64,000 bases of DNA. It comes from UTCFX2 sp963788145 (GTDB lineage Bacteria > Chloroflexota > Anaerolineae > Anaerolineales > UBA4823). Each line of letters starts with the position of its first letter. Positions within the stretch are counted from its first letter, which is position 1. The notes under the pieces were generated by a model, which saw nothing but the letters and a program-made list of their open reading frames with translations, was not told where the DNA came from and made no database searches. Location: assembly GCA_963788145.1 (NCBI GenBank), contig CAWBFQ010000003.1, positions 1,054,001 through 1,118,000 on the forward strand, written 5' to 3'. The translations under genes and the position numbers were made by a program. This document shows, piece by piece, positions 1 to 10,709 of the stretch.

Positions 1-1
1 C

Positions 2-434
2 ATGCGCGACGCCTACCTGCGCGAGCTGGTCGAGCATCACGTCTCCGGGCAGATGAAGGTGGCCCCGGAGCACACCGACGAGCACGTCTTGCAGGCGATG
101 GGCAAGCCCGGCCCGCAGGCCCTGCTGCGCTTCAAAGAACGTTTCGAGCGCATCTCTGCCCAGGCCGGCAAGGAACAGTTCCTGACCTACTACCTGATCG
201 CCGCCCACCCCGGCTGCAGCGAGCAGGACATGCACGAGTTGAAGCACTTCACCAGCCAGAAACTGCAGATCGATCCCGGAGCAGGTGCAGATCTTCACCC
301 CCACCCCCTCCACCTACGCCAGCCTGATGTATTACACCGAGCTGGATCCGTTCACCTTGCAGCCGATGTTCGTCGAGAAAGACCCGCTGCGCAAAGAGCG
401 CCAAAAAACTATTGTGGTCGCTAAGCCGGGCTGA
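2..434 (+). CDS. ygiQ: C-terminal part of YgiQ-family radical SAM protein (frameshifted, partial)
   Basis: The window opens inside this gene. The first 90 residues carry HVSGQMKVAPEHT, LQAMGKPGP and FLTYYLIAAHPGC, which are hallmarks of the C-terminal half of the YgiQ (UPF0313) radical SAM family. The radical SAM CxxxCxxC site lies upstream of the window. Near 280 the frame breaks. The +1 frame continues with EQVQIFTPTPSTY, MYYTELDPFT and FVEKDPLRKERQK to a TGA at 432-434, exactly as the family ends. Removing one C from the CCC at about 280 restores the frame, so a sequencing indel is likelier than decay. It sits 5 bp before the RNA methyltransferase start, which suggests one transcript. The substrate of this family is not established. 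Confidence 0.85.
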
Positions 435-439
435 GCCAG

Positions 440-1589
440 ATGACCCCCGCCAACCCTCCAGTTCGTTATTTCGCCGTCGCAGCGCCGGGACTGCACGCCC
501 TGCTGGCTGCCGAGATGCGCCAATTGGGGCTGATCCCCGCCACAAGCGAGGGTGAGAGCGGCGGCGTGGGCTTCAACGGCGGTCTGGGCGAACTGTACAC
601 CGCCAACCTGCGCCTGCGCACTGCCAGCCGGGTGCTGGTGCGCCTGGGCGGTTTCCACGCGGCCAGCTTCTCCGAGCTGGTCGCCAGGGCTGCCCGGCTG
701 GAGTGGGAACGCTATCTGCAGCCTGGCCAGCCGTTTCACATCAGCGTGACCTGCCACAAATCACGACTGTACCATTCCAGCGCAGTGGCCGAGCGGGTCG
801 CCGCGGCGATTGGGACGCGCCTGGGAGCGCCCAGCCCGCTCACCCGCGCGACCGACGAGGAAGCCGAGCGCCCGGCGCAGCTCATCCTGGCGCGCCTGCT
901 GAACGACCAGGTCACGCTCAGCCTGGATAGCTCGGGGGCGCTGCTGCACCGGCGCGGCTACCGCCTGGAGACGGCCAAGGCGCCTTTACGCGAGACGCTG
1001 GCCGCGGCGCTGCTCCTGGCGAGCGGCTGGGATCGCTCCAGCCCGCTGCTCGATCCGTTCTGCGGCTCCGGCACGATCGCGATCGAAGCCGCCCGGATGG
1101 CTTTGGGCATCCCGCCAGGGGCGCAGCGTTCGTTCGCATTTATGGATTGGCCGGGCTTTCAGCCGCAGTTGTGGGGGGAAATTCTGAGCGCGGCGGCCGT
1201 CCCAGAGCCGCTCGCGTCCATTCCGGCGATCCAGGCTTCCGACCGCGACGCCGGCGCGATCCGCATCGCCCAGGCCAACGCCGAGCGAGCCGGGGTTGCA
1301 GCACGCGATCGAGTTCAGCCAGCGGGCGGTCTCGGCTGTGCAGCCGCCAGCGGGGCTGGGCTGGGTGGTCACCAACCCACCCTATGGCAGACGCATCAGC
1401 CAGGGCAAAGACCTGCGCGACCTGTACGCCCAGTTCGGCCACGTCCTGCGCCGCAGCTGCCCCGGCTGGCATGTGGCCGTATTGAGCAACGACCTGCGCC
1501 TGCTCGCCCAGCTCGGATTGGAACTGGATACCTCATTCAAGATTGTGAACGGGGGGATGTCGGTGCGAGTGGGGATTGGGGTAGTGTAA
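440..1589 (+). CDS. THUMP-domain class I SAM-dependent RNA methyltransferase (one frameshift)
   Basis: The N-terminal 160 residues match the ferredoxin-like plus THUMP layout of the RlmL-N/YpsC family of 23S rRNA guanine-N2 methyltransferases. The methyltransferase domain has the SAM-binding motif LDPFCGSGTIAIEAA at about residue 205 and the catalytic TNPPYG at about residue 311. The frame shifts near 1295: the first part ends in ...NAERAGV and the next frame continues QHAIEFSQRAV to the stop at 1589. One base removed near GGGGTTGCAG repairs it. Total length of about 382 residues fits the family. The ATG at 440 follows the upstream stop by 5 bp. The exact target nucleotide cannot be read from sequence. 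Confidence 0.88.
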
Positions 1590-1617
1590 GCATAGAGACA
1601 AGAACTACACAATGGAG

Positions 1618-2064
1618 TTAGCTCCATTCTTCGATTCTAAAATTTTCAGTAAATGGATTGACAAAGCGAACGCCTTCCAAATCTTGACGATCACTGAAAT
1701 CTTCACTAAAAACCAGCGTTATCTGGTTCAAACGCGCACAGGCCCAGATTTGAGCATCATAATAGGACAGATCGTAGTCTCGGCAGCCGCGGGCGGCTTC
1801 CAAAACGATCAACGGCGTCAAGGGAAAAACCGGCCAAATGCGAGTAAACAGCGATGCCTGGGTCAGCGCTTCGGCGCGGCTAAGAGGTGGGTTCAATCTG
1901 CGGGTTGAGACGCTGATGAATTCTGCCAGATTCTGGACACTCAAACGGCCTGTTTGAGCTTGTTCCAGTTGCTCCAAAACCTGTCGAGCCCGAAGGGCTT
2001 TATGCGGTGCCCGCCCATCGTAAGGATAGATCAACAGATTGGTGTCGATCAGCGCGAGGGGCAT
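1618..2064 (-). CDS. PIN-domain toxin (VapC-like)
   Basis: The protein has 148 residues and starts MPLALIDTNLLIYPYDG, the typical first acidic site of PIN-domain RNases. LAEFISVS supplies the second conserved acid and YYDAQIWACA the third acidic region near residue 115. PIN toxins cleave RNA, often tRNA or rRNA, using Mg2+. It starts 3 bp after the stop of the small minus-strand gene at 2068-2406, which is the expected place for its antitoxin. The gene is intact. Assignment to the fold is firm; toxicity is inferred from gene order. Confidence 0.85.
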   Translation of the reverse strand: MPLALIDTNLLIYPYDGRAPHKALRARQVLEQLEQAQTGRLSVQNLAEFISVSTRRLNPPLSRAEALTQASLFTRIWPVFPLTPLIVLEAARGCRDYDLSYYDAQIWACARLNQITLVFSEDFSDRQDLEGVRFVNPFTENFRIEEWS

Positions 2065-2067
2065 GGG

Positions 2068-2406
2068 TCAATCCTTATTTTGATCCCGATCGCGCAACCA
2101 GCGTTGCTCACGCTCGGTGTAGATTTCGGATCGATCCCAGCGGTAAGGCTGGCCGGCGAGGGCATTATTCTGGCGGACGTCCCAGAATGCGGTCAATTCC
2201 TCCCAGGCGGAGTGGTCGGCAGCAGGCAGGCTATCGATCCCCCGCTCGATGGACTGAAGGTGCAACCATGCAGTTTCATCAATCGGATAGGTTGGTTCTT
2301 CCTCCAGAATCACAACCAGGGCGCGCCTGGTCGCTGGAAGTTCAATTGGGGTTTTCAGAACAACGTTACCTTTTTCATCAATCATGGCTTCAATTGTAGT
2401 GGGCAT
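2068..2406 (-). CDS. Putative antitoxin paired with PIN toxin
   Basis: Encodes about 112 residues starting MPTTIEAMIDEKGNVVLKT. The N-terminal segment IDEKGNVVLKTPIELPATRRALVVILEEE looks like the short beta-strand antitoxin N-domain common in front of PIN toxins. The rest is charged and ends in RDRDQNKD. I chose the ATG at 2406 rather than the longer frame because this is where family-like sequence begins. It is followed 3 bp later by the PIN gene. No DNA-binding motif could be named with confidence, so the role rests on size and position. Confidence 0.65.
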   Translation of the reverse strand: MPTTIEAMIDEKGNVVLKTPIELPATRRALVVILEEEPTYPIDETAWLHLQSIERGIDSLPAADHSAWEELTAFWDVRQNNALAGQPYRWDRSEIYTEREQRWLRDRDQNKD

Positions 2407-2414
2407 GCGACACC

Positions 2415-2675
2415 TCAGTCCGCTTCCATTTCGCGCCAAAATTCCTCGTGTGAGAGGGCGGCGCCATCCCGGATTTGCTCTTCGGCGACCTGCAGGATAT
2501 ATTGGAATTTCGGCGAGTAAGCCAGCGCCAGCCGCTCGATCTCATCCTCGTCTGTGACGGAGAGCAAGATCGCGACCGGCTTGCCATTCTTGGTCACAAT
2601 CAGCGGGCCTTGTTCGATAGATTTCAAATAGCCGCTAAATTTTGCCTTAACTTCTGCCACAGAAGCGATCTTCAT
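2415..2675 (-). CDS. Phd/YefM-type antitoxin
   Basis: An 86-residue protein beginning MKIASVAEVKAKFSGYLKS, followed by GPLIVTKNGKPVAILLS. This is the classic Phd/YefM N-terminal DNA-binding domain. The acidic C-terminal tail (EEQIRDGAALSHEEFWREME) would bind the toxin. Its start overlaps the stop of the RelE-like gene by 4 bp (ATGA), so the toxin is translated first and the antitoxin is coupled to it. That order is the reverse of most relBE loci and resembles higBA. Such pairs repress their own promoter. Confidence 0.85.
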   Translation of the reverse strand: MKIASVAEVKAKFSGYLKSIEQGPLIVTKNGKPVAILLSVTDEDEIERLALAYSPKFQYILQVAEEQIRDGAALSHEEFWREMEAD

Positions 2676-2995
2676 AGCTCGATCTCCTCGCCGCCTACCA
2701 TCAAGCGATTTTCCTTTTTTTCAGCGATCGCCAAAAGGATCACCTGATGAGCGTCATAATCCACTCGATAAAAAATCCGAAAACAATTGTTTGGTCCGCA
2801 ACGGAGTTCCCATTTAGCGCCAAAAAACACTGGGCGCTTCAGCGGCTTCCGATTTCTGGTCTCCACATCGGGTTGAAACATCAACTGCGTTTCCAGCGCA
2901 GAGCGGATCAGGGTGTAATATTTACCATCGATTGCCTTCAAATGCTGCTTGAGCAGTGGTGGATACAGGAGTTCAAACCGATTCAGCGGAACCAT
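2672..2995 (-). CDS. RelE/HigB-like toxin
   Basis: About 107 residues. KRPVFFGAKWELRCGPNNCFRIFYRVD followed by VILLAIAEKKENRLMVGGEEIEL is a typical RelE/ParE fold core, with the RIFYRVD strand and a C-terminal strand. RelE family members cut mRNA on the ribosome. Two starts are possible: ATG at 3016 (MTIIKVIMVP) and ATG at 2995 (MVPLNRFELL). The second is preferred because a consensus promoter with its -10 at 3006-3011 overlaps the first. The gene is coupled by an ATGA overlap to the Phd antitoxin downstream. Confidence 0.75.
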   Translation of the reverse strand: MVPLNRFELLYPPLLKQHLKAIDGKYYTLIRSALETQLMFQPDVETRNRKPLKRPVFFGAKWELRCGPNNCFRIFYRVDYDAHQVILLAIAEKKENRLMVGGEEIEL

Positions 2996-3033
2996 TATGA
3001 CCTTTATTATAGTCATAATAGCGTCTTTGTCAA
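2994..3033 (-). promoter_or_regulatory. Promoter and operator of the RelE-Phd pair
   Basis: On the minus strand TTGACA (3033-3028), 16 bp, TATAAT (3011-3006). The -10 box lies between the arms of a perfect inverted repeat, ATTATGAC (2994-3001) and GTCATAAT (3012-3019). The arrangement suits autorepression by the Phd antitoxin. The predicted transcription start is only about 4-6 nt before the ATG at 2995, so the message may be nearly leaderless. Confidence 0.7.
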
Positions 3034-3217
3034 TGCCGTTCGGCCGCCTGTTTCGGCCTGCGACTGGATACTTCATTCAAGTTGCTGAACGGAGGCGTGC
3101 GGGTGTTTGTTGGATCGGGCGCCTCGTGATGGACGGTTTTGGCCGAAGTGCTTCATAATCATGTATAATTCAAGCGCCAATGGCACGCGTTGATGATCCA
3201 TACCAAACTCGAGAAAT

Positions 3218-4022
3218 GTGAGCTCGCCGATGAGACCACACCTGAACCACCCGCATCAACCCGCGTTGAATACCCTGGCTGGCTTAACGATTGTTGCGTT
3301 TCTGGCAACATTCGCAATCTGGGGGTTGTCTGTTTTTGGGTTCGTCGATCCAGTCCTTCTATGGATTAGTTCGATTTTCTTTGTTCTCTTCGGCCTGATG
3401 TTATTCATCATCTATATCCTGGGGATCCGCCAGAACCAGCGCGCATGGACGTTTCTGGAAAGCGATCGCGTGTTGGTCAGTTGGACCTATTCGAAAGCAG
3501 AGTGGCAGCAGCTCAAGGAAGCCGGCTGGCAGGAATCAAAAGACGATTGGAAAGTCCAATTCGGCTGTCTGGCGTTTCTGCTGGCGCTGGCTGGAGGTCT
3601 GACCGGGACGATGCTCGGCTGGGGGGAAGGCCTGCCGGATGTGGCCGTGTCTGGCCTGGTCGGGTTGATCTTGGGCGGCCTGGTCGGGAGTGGATTGGGA
3701 TTGCTGGTCGCGGGGAGCAACTATTGGAGCGCCAGGCAGAACTACCGCAATCCAGAACCGAGCGCGGGTCGCTTTGGGGGTCAATGAAATTTACGCCAGC
3801 GATGATTACTTCAAGGGCGATGGATTGACCAGCTATATCCGCTCGGTGAAACTGCGGCGCGGCGCGCAGAGCGGCGCTAAGAGCGCGCTGGAATTGCAGC
3901 TTGTCGTCCCGCCGCGCCCGCGCATGCCCACCGAGGAGCAGTGGGTGATCCCACTGCCGCCAGAATGGGTCGGACGAGTGGAAGAAATTCTGCCTTTGCT
4001 GACCGGCAGAGCGGATTATTGA
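3218..4022 (+). CDS. Membrane protein of unknown function (one frameshift)
   Basis: Starts at GTG 3218 or ATG 3230. Two hydrophobic segments near residues 20-40 and 45-70 are followed by a soluble stretch (RVLVSWTYSKAEWQQLKEAGW), then two more membrane segments rich in Gly and Leu. The frame shifts near 3765 and continues as GVNEIYASDDYFKGD, then VVPPRPRMPTEEQWVIPLPPEWVGRVEEIL to TGA 4020-4022. The C-terminal part looks like a cytosolic domain. I do not recognise a named family. The 3' end overlaps the convergent ABC permease gene by about 7 bp. A weak TATAAT at 3164-3169 lies upstream. Confidence 0.65.
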
Positions 4023-6436
4023 TACGCCAAACTCTCCGCGCACGCTCAGGCGGGAAGCCGAGCGGGCCGGCAGGGCGCTGGCGATCACCGCCATCAGGCT
4101 GATGATCAGCAGCCAGAATAGCCCGCCGAGGGGGGTGAAGTGATAGGTGAGCTGCTGGTTGAGCGAGACGGATAGACCGATGGTGGCCATCAAGCCAGGC
4201 AGCCGGGATGCTCAGCGGCAGGGCGATCAGCCAGACAGCCAGCCGAGCAGCAGCCCCTCGCCAACAAAAAGTCCCAACACACGCCCATCCGACGCCCCAA
4301 TCGAACGCATCACGCCGATCTCCCGCCGCCGCTCCAGCACGTTGAGCGAGATCACTCCGCTCAAACCCACCCCGCCGACCACGGCGATAATCACCGCCAT
4401 AATCGCCAGCAATTGGATGATCAGGCTGAAACCATCTCCGAAATTTGCCACGATCTCGGTGATGGTGTTGGCTCGGAAGGTGCTGTTCGGGCTGATCTGC
4501 AGACCGCGCCGGTCGAATTCCTTGGACAGGTCGGCGGCGATCGCCTGGAGCGAAGCCGCATCCTGCGGGATGGTTTGGACCCAGAGGGTGTTGGCCTGCC
4601 CGTTCAGCCCGGAGCGGCGCTGGAGCGTCTCGAGCGGGACGAATGCGCCCGCGCTGATCAGCGGATCGTAGGTGATCGCCGACGATCTGGTAATCGCTCT
4701 CGCGCCCGCTCGCGTCGCTCAAGGTGATCCAATCGCCCGGGTTCCAGCTGCGGGTCTCGGCCAGTCGCTGGGTGATCACGGCTGCGTTCTGATCGCCAGC
4801 CAGCAGCCAGCGGCCTTCCACCAGCGCCGGGCGGTAGAGATCGGTCTGCGGCGGCAGCCCAAAGGTCTGCAGGCGGGCATCGGTCACCTGGCTGTCGCTC
4901 TGCGCCAGCGGACGGCCCTTGGCGGGCAGCAACAGCCAGCTCTCCGCCTGGGCGACGCGTCCATCGCTCGCAGCGATCTCGCTCAACTGGTCGCTGCGCC
5001 GGGTCTGATCGAAGTTCAAGGTGACCTGGTAGTTATGGATGGCGATCAATTTCTGGTTGAAGGTGTATTGAGTCGAGTCGTTCACGCCCAATACCATCAT
5101 AAAGATCACGCCCGCCAACACCAGGGTGATTTCAATGAAGAAGACGCGCCGGCGGTTGCGGAAGGCGCTGCCGATCATCAGCAGCAAAGAATACGGCGCC
5201 CGGCGCAAACGCGAGAACAGGCGCTCGATCAGGCCGGCGCCGCCGGTCAGACCGTAGGTGCTGATGGCTTCGCGCACGGTGATGCGCACGCCGCCGATCA
5301 GCGGGAAGACCGCCGCCAGCAGCGGGGCGGCCAGGCTGACAGCCAGCATGATCCCGGCCGCGACCGGGTCGGCGCTGAAGCCGGGGTCTTCCATATTGAG
5401 CAGGTTGATGAAACAGGCTTTGCAGCCCACGCGCCCCCAACGCCGCCGAGCGGCAGAGCAACCAGCGCGGCCAGCAAGCCGTAGCTGGCACCATCAGGGC
5501 ATAGCCGAACAGCACCTGACCGGGGCGGGCGCCGATCGCTTTCATCACCCCGATCTGGCTGACCTGCTGGGTCAGGATGGCGCTGATGCTGTTGTAGACC
5601 AGGAACACGCCCAGCACGATGATGATCGCGCCGATCAGCCCCAGGATCAGGAAGATCGCGTTGAGCAGCTCGGTCGCGGGGGGACGTCGGGCGAGATGAT
5701 CCGGTTCTGGAACGGGAAGAGCACACCGACCGAATCGACGCCGATCCGCTCGAAGGTATCCTGGATGCGCAGGTCGGTCGCCTCGACCGCAGCCCGGTCG
5801 AAGGTCTGGTCACGGGTGACCACGGTGTCGAATGCATCCCGCCCGGTCAGGCGGGTGAAGGTGGCGCGGTCGGCGTAGAAGACCGGGTTGCCCGAAAAAG
5901 ACGACCGGGAATGGCCCGACCGGCTTGAGCGTGCCGCTGAGCGGGTAGCGCCGGATTTGATCGTTGGCGCGCGACTTCGATCGTCATGCCCTCGCCCACG
6001 CCGTAGAGCGTATCGGCGGTCTTGATCACGCCCAACGCACTCCGCCCCGGCCATTCGACCGCTGATCAGCCCGATGATTTCCATCTGCTGAGTTGCAAGA
6101 ATCGGCCCTGGATTGGAGCAGGGCGTTCTTCCACTCGCTCTCGCCGGGCAGGCGGTATTCGATGGTTGCGTTGAGCTGCCCCTCAGCTTGCGAGACGCCT
6201 TCGATGCGGCTCAACTGGCGGATCTGGTCGTCGTTCAGGGGCGGGTTGACGCCCAGCTTGAGATAGGGCGGTCCGGCCGCTTTCCACTGGTCGGCGATCG
6301 TGCCGGAGATCAGGTTGCTGCCGCCGACCACCAGCCCGATCGCGATCGCGCCCAGGGCGATCACCATCACCACCTGCAAGGTGCGTGACTTGTTGCTCCA
6401 CAGGTCGTGCCAGACTTTGGCGAGTTGAATGGACAT
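4016..6436 (-). CDS. FtsX-family ABC transporter permease (several frameshifts)
   Basis: Begins MSIQLAKVWHDLWSNKSRTLQ with a first membrane segment (VVMVIALGAIAIGLVVGG), then a MacB-like periplasmic domain and two FtsX permease blocks. One holds GVFLVYNSISAILTQQ with GVMKAIGARPGQVLFGY; the other holds VGLSGVISLNVLERRREIGVMRSIGASDG. It ends near ARSASRLSVRESLAYQ once one extra G at about 4030 is removed. The whole would be about 800 residues, normal for a double-FtsX exporter. At least five frame changes are needed, some at short homopolymers, so I treat it as one gene with sequence errors, though real decay is possible. The ATP-binding gene stops 3 bp upstream. These pairs export lipoproteins, peptides or drugs; the substrate is unknown. 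Confidence 0.8.
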
Positions 6437-6439
6437 GGA

Positions 6440-7184
6440 TCAGCGCTCCACTGTCTGGCGGGCAGCCGCCGGGGTGAAGATTTCGGGGGCAACGAACGAG
6501 TTGCACGCCACCAGCCCGTTGCGGATTTCGATGATGCGGGGCATTCGGTTCGCCAGTTCCGACATCGTGGGTGACCATCAGGATGGTCTTGCCGCGCTGG
6601 ACGAGCTGCTGGAACAGCTCGAAGACCGATTCGGCCGTGACCGCGTCCAGGTTGCCGGTCGGTTCGTCCGCCACGATCAGCGGCGGGTCGTTCGCCAGGG
6701 CGCGGGCGATGGCGGCCCGCTGCTGCTGACCGCCGGAGACCGTGCCGGGCAGCTTGTCGGCCTGATCCGCCAGCTCGACCAGATCGAGCAGTTCGAGGGC
6801 GCGCGCGCGGCGCTCGGCGGGTTTGTATTTGCGGGCGAACTCCATCGGCAGAGCGACGTTCTGGGCCAGGCTGAGGGAGGGCAGCAATTGGAAGAACTGG
6901 AAGATGATGCCCATATTCTCGCCGCGCCAGACCGCAAGCTGGCTCTCGCTCATCTTATGGACCGGGGCGTTGTTGACCACCACCTCCCCGCTCGATGGGC
7001 CGGTCGATGCCGGTGATCATGTTGAGGGCGGTGGATTTGCCGTTGCCGGACGGCCCGGTGATGGCGACCATCTCGCCCGGGTCAACCGAGAGCGAGATGT
7101 CTTTCAAGATCTGGACCGGCTGTCCGCCGACCAGGAAGGATTTCGAGAGATCGCTGATCTGGATGATGGATCGGTTTGAGACAT
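6440..7184 (-). CDS. ABC transporter ATP-binding protein (MacB/LolD type, frameshifted)
   Basis: Contains Walker A GPSGNGKST, the Q-loop region GIIFQFFQLLPSLSLAQN, signature SGGQQQRAAIARAL, Walker B LIVADEPTGNLD and the switch MVTHDV. This is the MacB/LolD/FtsE class that partners FtsX permeases. Frame breaks occur near 7000 and near 6560. In the repaired frame the protein ends VERstop at 6440, 3 bp before the permease ATG. The start is uncertain: ATG at 7184 has AAAGGT upstream but needs a frame correction within the first codons. Together with the permease it forms a tripartite-type exporter ATPase. Confidence 0.85.
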
Positions 7185-7192
7185 GCGCACCT

Positions 7193-7254
7193 ACCTTTAT
7201 AAATCGGATACCGTGTATAAAGGTATTGTACAGTATATATATATGTTTTGTCAA
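7193..7254 (-). promoter_or_regulatory. Promoter and inverted-repeat operator of the ABC exporter
   Basis: Minus strand: TTGACA (7254-7249), 18 bp, TACAAT (7230-7225). Directly after the -10 lies a perfect dyad, ACCTTTATA (7193-7201) and TATAAAGGT (7216-7224), separated by 14 bp. A repressor bound there would block initiation or elongation. The spacing fits small dimeric regulators such as GntR/YtrA or PadR, but no such regulator gene lies next to it. The surrounding 7225-7262 is AT-rich with alternating TATA. Confidence 0.65.
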
Positions 7255-7356
7255 TGTATATAGGGGCGATTTAAAAAGGAAAGAGGACCACGGGGATACG
7301 GAGACAACTTGATTTTTGGGACGCGGACGGGCGGGATTTGGGCAGAAGAGCAATAT

Positions 7357-10300
7357 TCAGCCAGCAGTTGTATAAATGCTCTTTCCCACTCCCGCATAGG
7401 ATTCATAGATGTGCTGGTAGACGAGTTGGCACTTGTGGGTGTAAAGCTCTGCAGGATAGGCGCCGGGGAGTTTATCCAGCAATTGCTCGATGGTGAGCTG
7501 CACCGCTGCCGCGTGTTTGCTGGCGTTTGCGCCAATCCAGCACCAGGCGCTCGGCTTTCAGGGTGTCCAGCAACTCCTGGGCCACCTGTTTGACCTGCTG
7601 CGCGTTCGTTGCGGCTCAGCTTGAGGTTCGGCTTGGTCAGCAGGTCGAACAAGGCCAGCTCTTCTTCGTTAAGCTGTTCGGCGATACCGCGCCGCTCTTC
7701 ATCGGTGAGCCTCCCGGCAAAGCGAGATCAACTGCGCAAAGAAGGCATCGACGTTCTTCGCGCCGGAGTTGTATTCATCGATCAGCTGCTGGAACTTCTG
7801 GTAGTAATCCATGCGGCTCTTGTTCAGGCGCACCATGCGCCGCAGCTTGCTGTTGAGCAGCCGCGCAGCTTTTCGGCTTCGATGTGCTTGCGGCTTTTCT
7901 CAAACTGCTTCTTGAGTGCTCAAAATCGATCTGGCTCAGGTCCAGAGTATGCCGCCCGAGATGGCGGTTCACGGATCACATAACCCTCTTTGGTGGGCAC
8001 AGATGGAGTTATCCAGCAGCTTCCCACCGCGCCCATCACCTGGCTGATGTCAGCCGGCGGAGCCAGGACTGCGGATCTTCTCGGCGATCACCACGATGGC
8101 TTTGCGATCCATGCCAAACTCGATTGGCCGCCTGGTCGGGCAGGATGGCCTGGAAGAGCCGGTCAACATCGCCTGCCAGGTTCAGGTACTGGCGTTTGGT
8201 ATCATCATTCACCAGCACGGCATCCACCGCATCGTATACCGGAGCGATGGAGCTGCACTGCCAGGTCCAGCAGGTGGATGCGCTCGAAGCCCTCTGACTG
8301 GTGGATGTTGGTCCAGGTCGATGCCCAGCCCAGCCAGGAAATGCTCAGGTCTCCTGGATGGCTTCACGCCAGTTGCTTGATCAGCGCCTGCTTGGTCTCA
8401 CCGGCAGATCGCCCGCGCCAGCCTCGCCGCCCACGCCGGAGCCGTAGATCGCCAGGGCGCGCTGCAGGTCACGGAACACGCCGATGTAGTCCACGATCAG
8501 GCCGTTGACCTTGTCGCCGAAGACCCGGTTGGCGCGGGCGATGGTCTGCATCAGGGTGTGGTTGCGCATCGGCTTGTCCAGGTAGATGGTGGAGCAGCTA
8601 GGCACATCGAAACCGGTCATCCACATGGCGCAGACGAAGACGATGCGGAAGCGGATCATCCGGGTCTTTGAACTTGGTGTCCAGGTCTTCTTCGACCATG
8701 CGCTTGCGATGCGGCAGGATATCCAGCCCTTTGGCTTTCATATCAGCGATTTCGTTCTGCCCCTGGGAGACGACCACCGCCATATCGGTCTCGCGCATGA
8801 ACTGGATCTTTGGCCTTCAGCTCAGGGCGTTCGCTCTCGGTCGCAGGTCTCCAGTTCGGCTTCCAGGTAAGCCAGGTGCATCTTCCAGTGCTTTTGCACC
8901 TTGTCGTACATGCGCACGGCGGTGGCTTTGTCGATCGAGACCACCATGGCCTTGCCCTGGAAAGCCGCGCCCCATGAAGTGCAGCACGATATCTTCGGCG
9001 ATCTTCTCCAGGCGGTCGTCGCGGGTGATCAGGTGGTACTCGCGGGCGAACTCGCGCTCCAGCTTGGCTTCCTGCGCCTCGTCCAGCTCGGCATCTTCCA
9101 GCAGCGCTCTGCATATCCTCGTTCAGGTTCTCGTTGGTCAGCTGCAGCTCGGGGATGCGGTTCTCGTAGTACAGCGGGACGGTGGCGTTATCTTCCACCG
9201 ACTGCTTGAAGTTGTAGATGCTGACGTAATCGCCGAACACCTGGCGGGTGCGTTCCTCGCCGACCATCAGCGGCGTGCCGGTGAAGGCCAGGAAGGCGGC
9301 ATTGGGCAGGGCGTTGCGCATGTTGAGCGCCAGCACATCGTACTGGCTGCGGTGGGCTTCATCGGTCATGACGATGATATCCGACCGCTCGGAGAGCGCC
9401 GGATAGGTCTCGCCCGTTTTCGGTGTGGAATTTCTGGATCAGGGTGAAGACATAGCGGTGATCTTCCTGCAGCAGCTGTTTCAGGTGCTCGCCGCTCTGG
9501 GCGCGCACGCTGTTCCTCCGGCTCAGTGACCGCGCCCACGCCGGCGAAGTTCTTGTAGATCTGGTCGTCCAGGTCGGTGCGGTCGGTGATCGACGACAAA
9601 GGTCCAGTTGCCGGGCAGTTTGCGCAGCACCTTCTGGGCGAAGAAGATCATCGAATAGGATTTGCCGCTGCCCTGGGTATGCCAGAAGACACCCAAGCTT
9701 CGGCCCTGATGTTTCTCGCGGATCTTCTGCAACGGCTTCAAAGGCGTTGTTGACGCCCAGGTACTGGTGGTTCTTGGCGACCAGCTTTTGCAGACCGCCC
9801 TGCGCTTCGGCAAACAGGGTGAAGTTTTCGACCATATCCAGGAAGCGGGCCGGTTGGCACAGTGCCGCGCATGCACGGTTTCCAGCGAGATCAAGCCCTG
9901 CTTCGCCTTCGCGGTTGATCTTCTTCCACTCGTTGAAGTGCTCCCAGGGGGCGGTCAGGCTGCCGATACGTGTGATCGCTGCCATTCGAGAGCATGATGA
10001 AGGCGTTGTACCAGAACAGGTGCGGGATGGTGTCTTTGTAGTCGCGCAGGTTGTGCTGATAGGCGTCGTCCAGGTTCTTGTGGGCGGCTTTCAGTTCGAC
10101 CAACAGCAGCGGGATGCCGTTGACAAAGCCGACCAGGTCGGCGCGGCGCTTGTACAGGTCGCCCGAGACCCAGAACTGCGAGGCCAGGAAGAAATCGTTG
10201 TGCTCCGGCTGCTCCCAATCGATCACGCGCACGGTCTCGACCGTCTCGACCCCATCCGCATCGCGGTAAGTGACTTTGACCCCCTCTTTGAGCAGGTGAT

Positions 10301-10594
10301 ACACTTCCCGGTTGGCCTGCGCCGGGCTCATCAGGGAGCGGTCGCGCAGCAGCTCATCGACCGCCAGTTGCAGGGCATGCAGGGGCAGGTCCGGGTTGAG
10401 CGTTTGCAGCGCAGGCAGCAGGCGCGAAAGCAAGACCACTTCGCTGCTGGGTCTCGCGCCCGAGCAGCCCCTGCGGACCAAAGCTCTCATCGTAGCAGTT
10501 GACCGTCTGCCAGCCCAGGTCGGCAAAAAGGGCGATGGCAGGTTGTTCGACCAGGGAGTTCTTCCGAGTAGTCAGTCATAAATGTAACACTCAT
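7357..10594 (-). CDS. hsdR: Type I restriction enzyme R subunit HsdR (many frameshifts)
   Basis: The reconstructed protein of about 1080 residues begins MSVTFMTDYSE at ATG 10594. The N-terminal nuclease region has DLVGFVNGIPLLLVELKAA, the PD-(D/E)xK catalytic strand with ELK. The motor domains show Walker A TQGSGKSYSM (about 9670) and DEAHRSQYD with FTGTPLM (about 9260-9360). Further helicase segments are MDDYIGVFRDLQRAL-like (about 8480) and the typical C-terminal LFDLLTKPNLKLSRNER. It ends ...YAGVGKSIYTTAG with TGA at 7357-7359. More than ten frame changes are needed over 3.2 kb. The operon partners are similarly broken, so either this stretch has poor consensus or the locus is decaying. 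HsdR cuts DNA remote from the recognition site after ATP-driven translocation. Confidence 0.85.
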
Positions 10595-10709
10595 GGAGTT
10601 ATTTTCTTAACTTTCCAAAATCATTAATGGGTCGAGTAAACTCAACCTCGCATCCTTATAACCAAGGTTTTCCAGGAAACCCTGAAATGCAGACCTGCAA
10701 AATTCTTCT

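Noticed and set aside
4672..5484. 270-codon plus-strand frame
   Set aside because: Antisense to the ABC permease; no recognisable motif.
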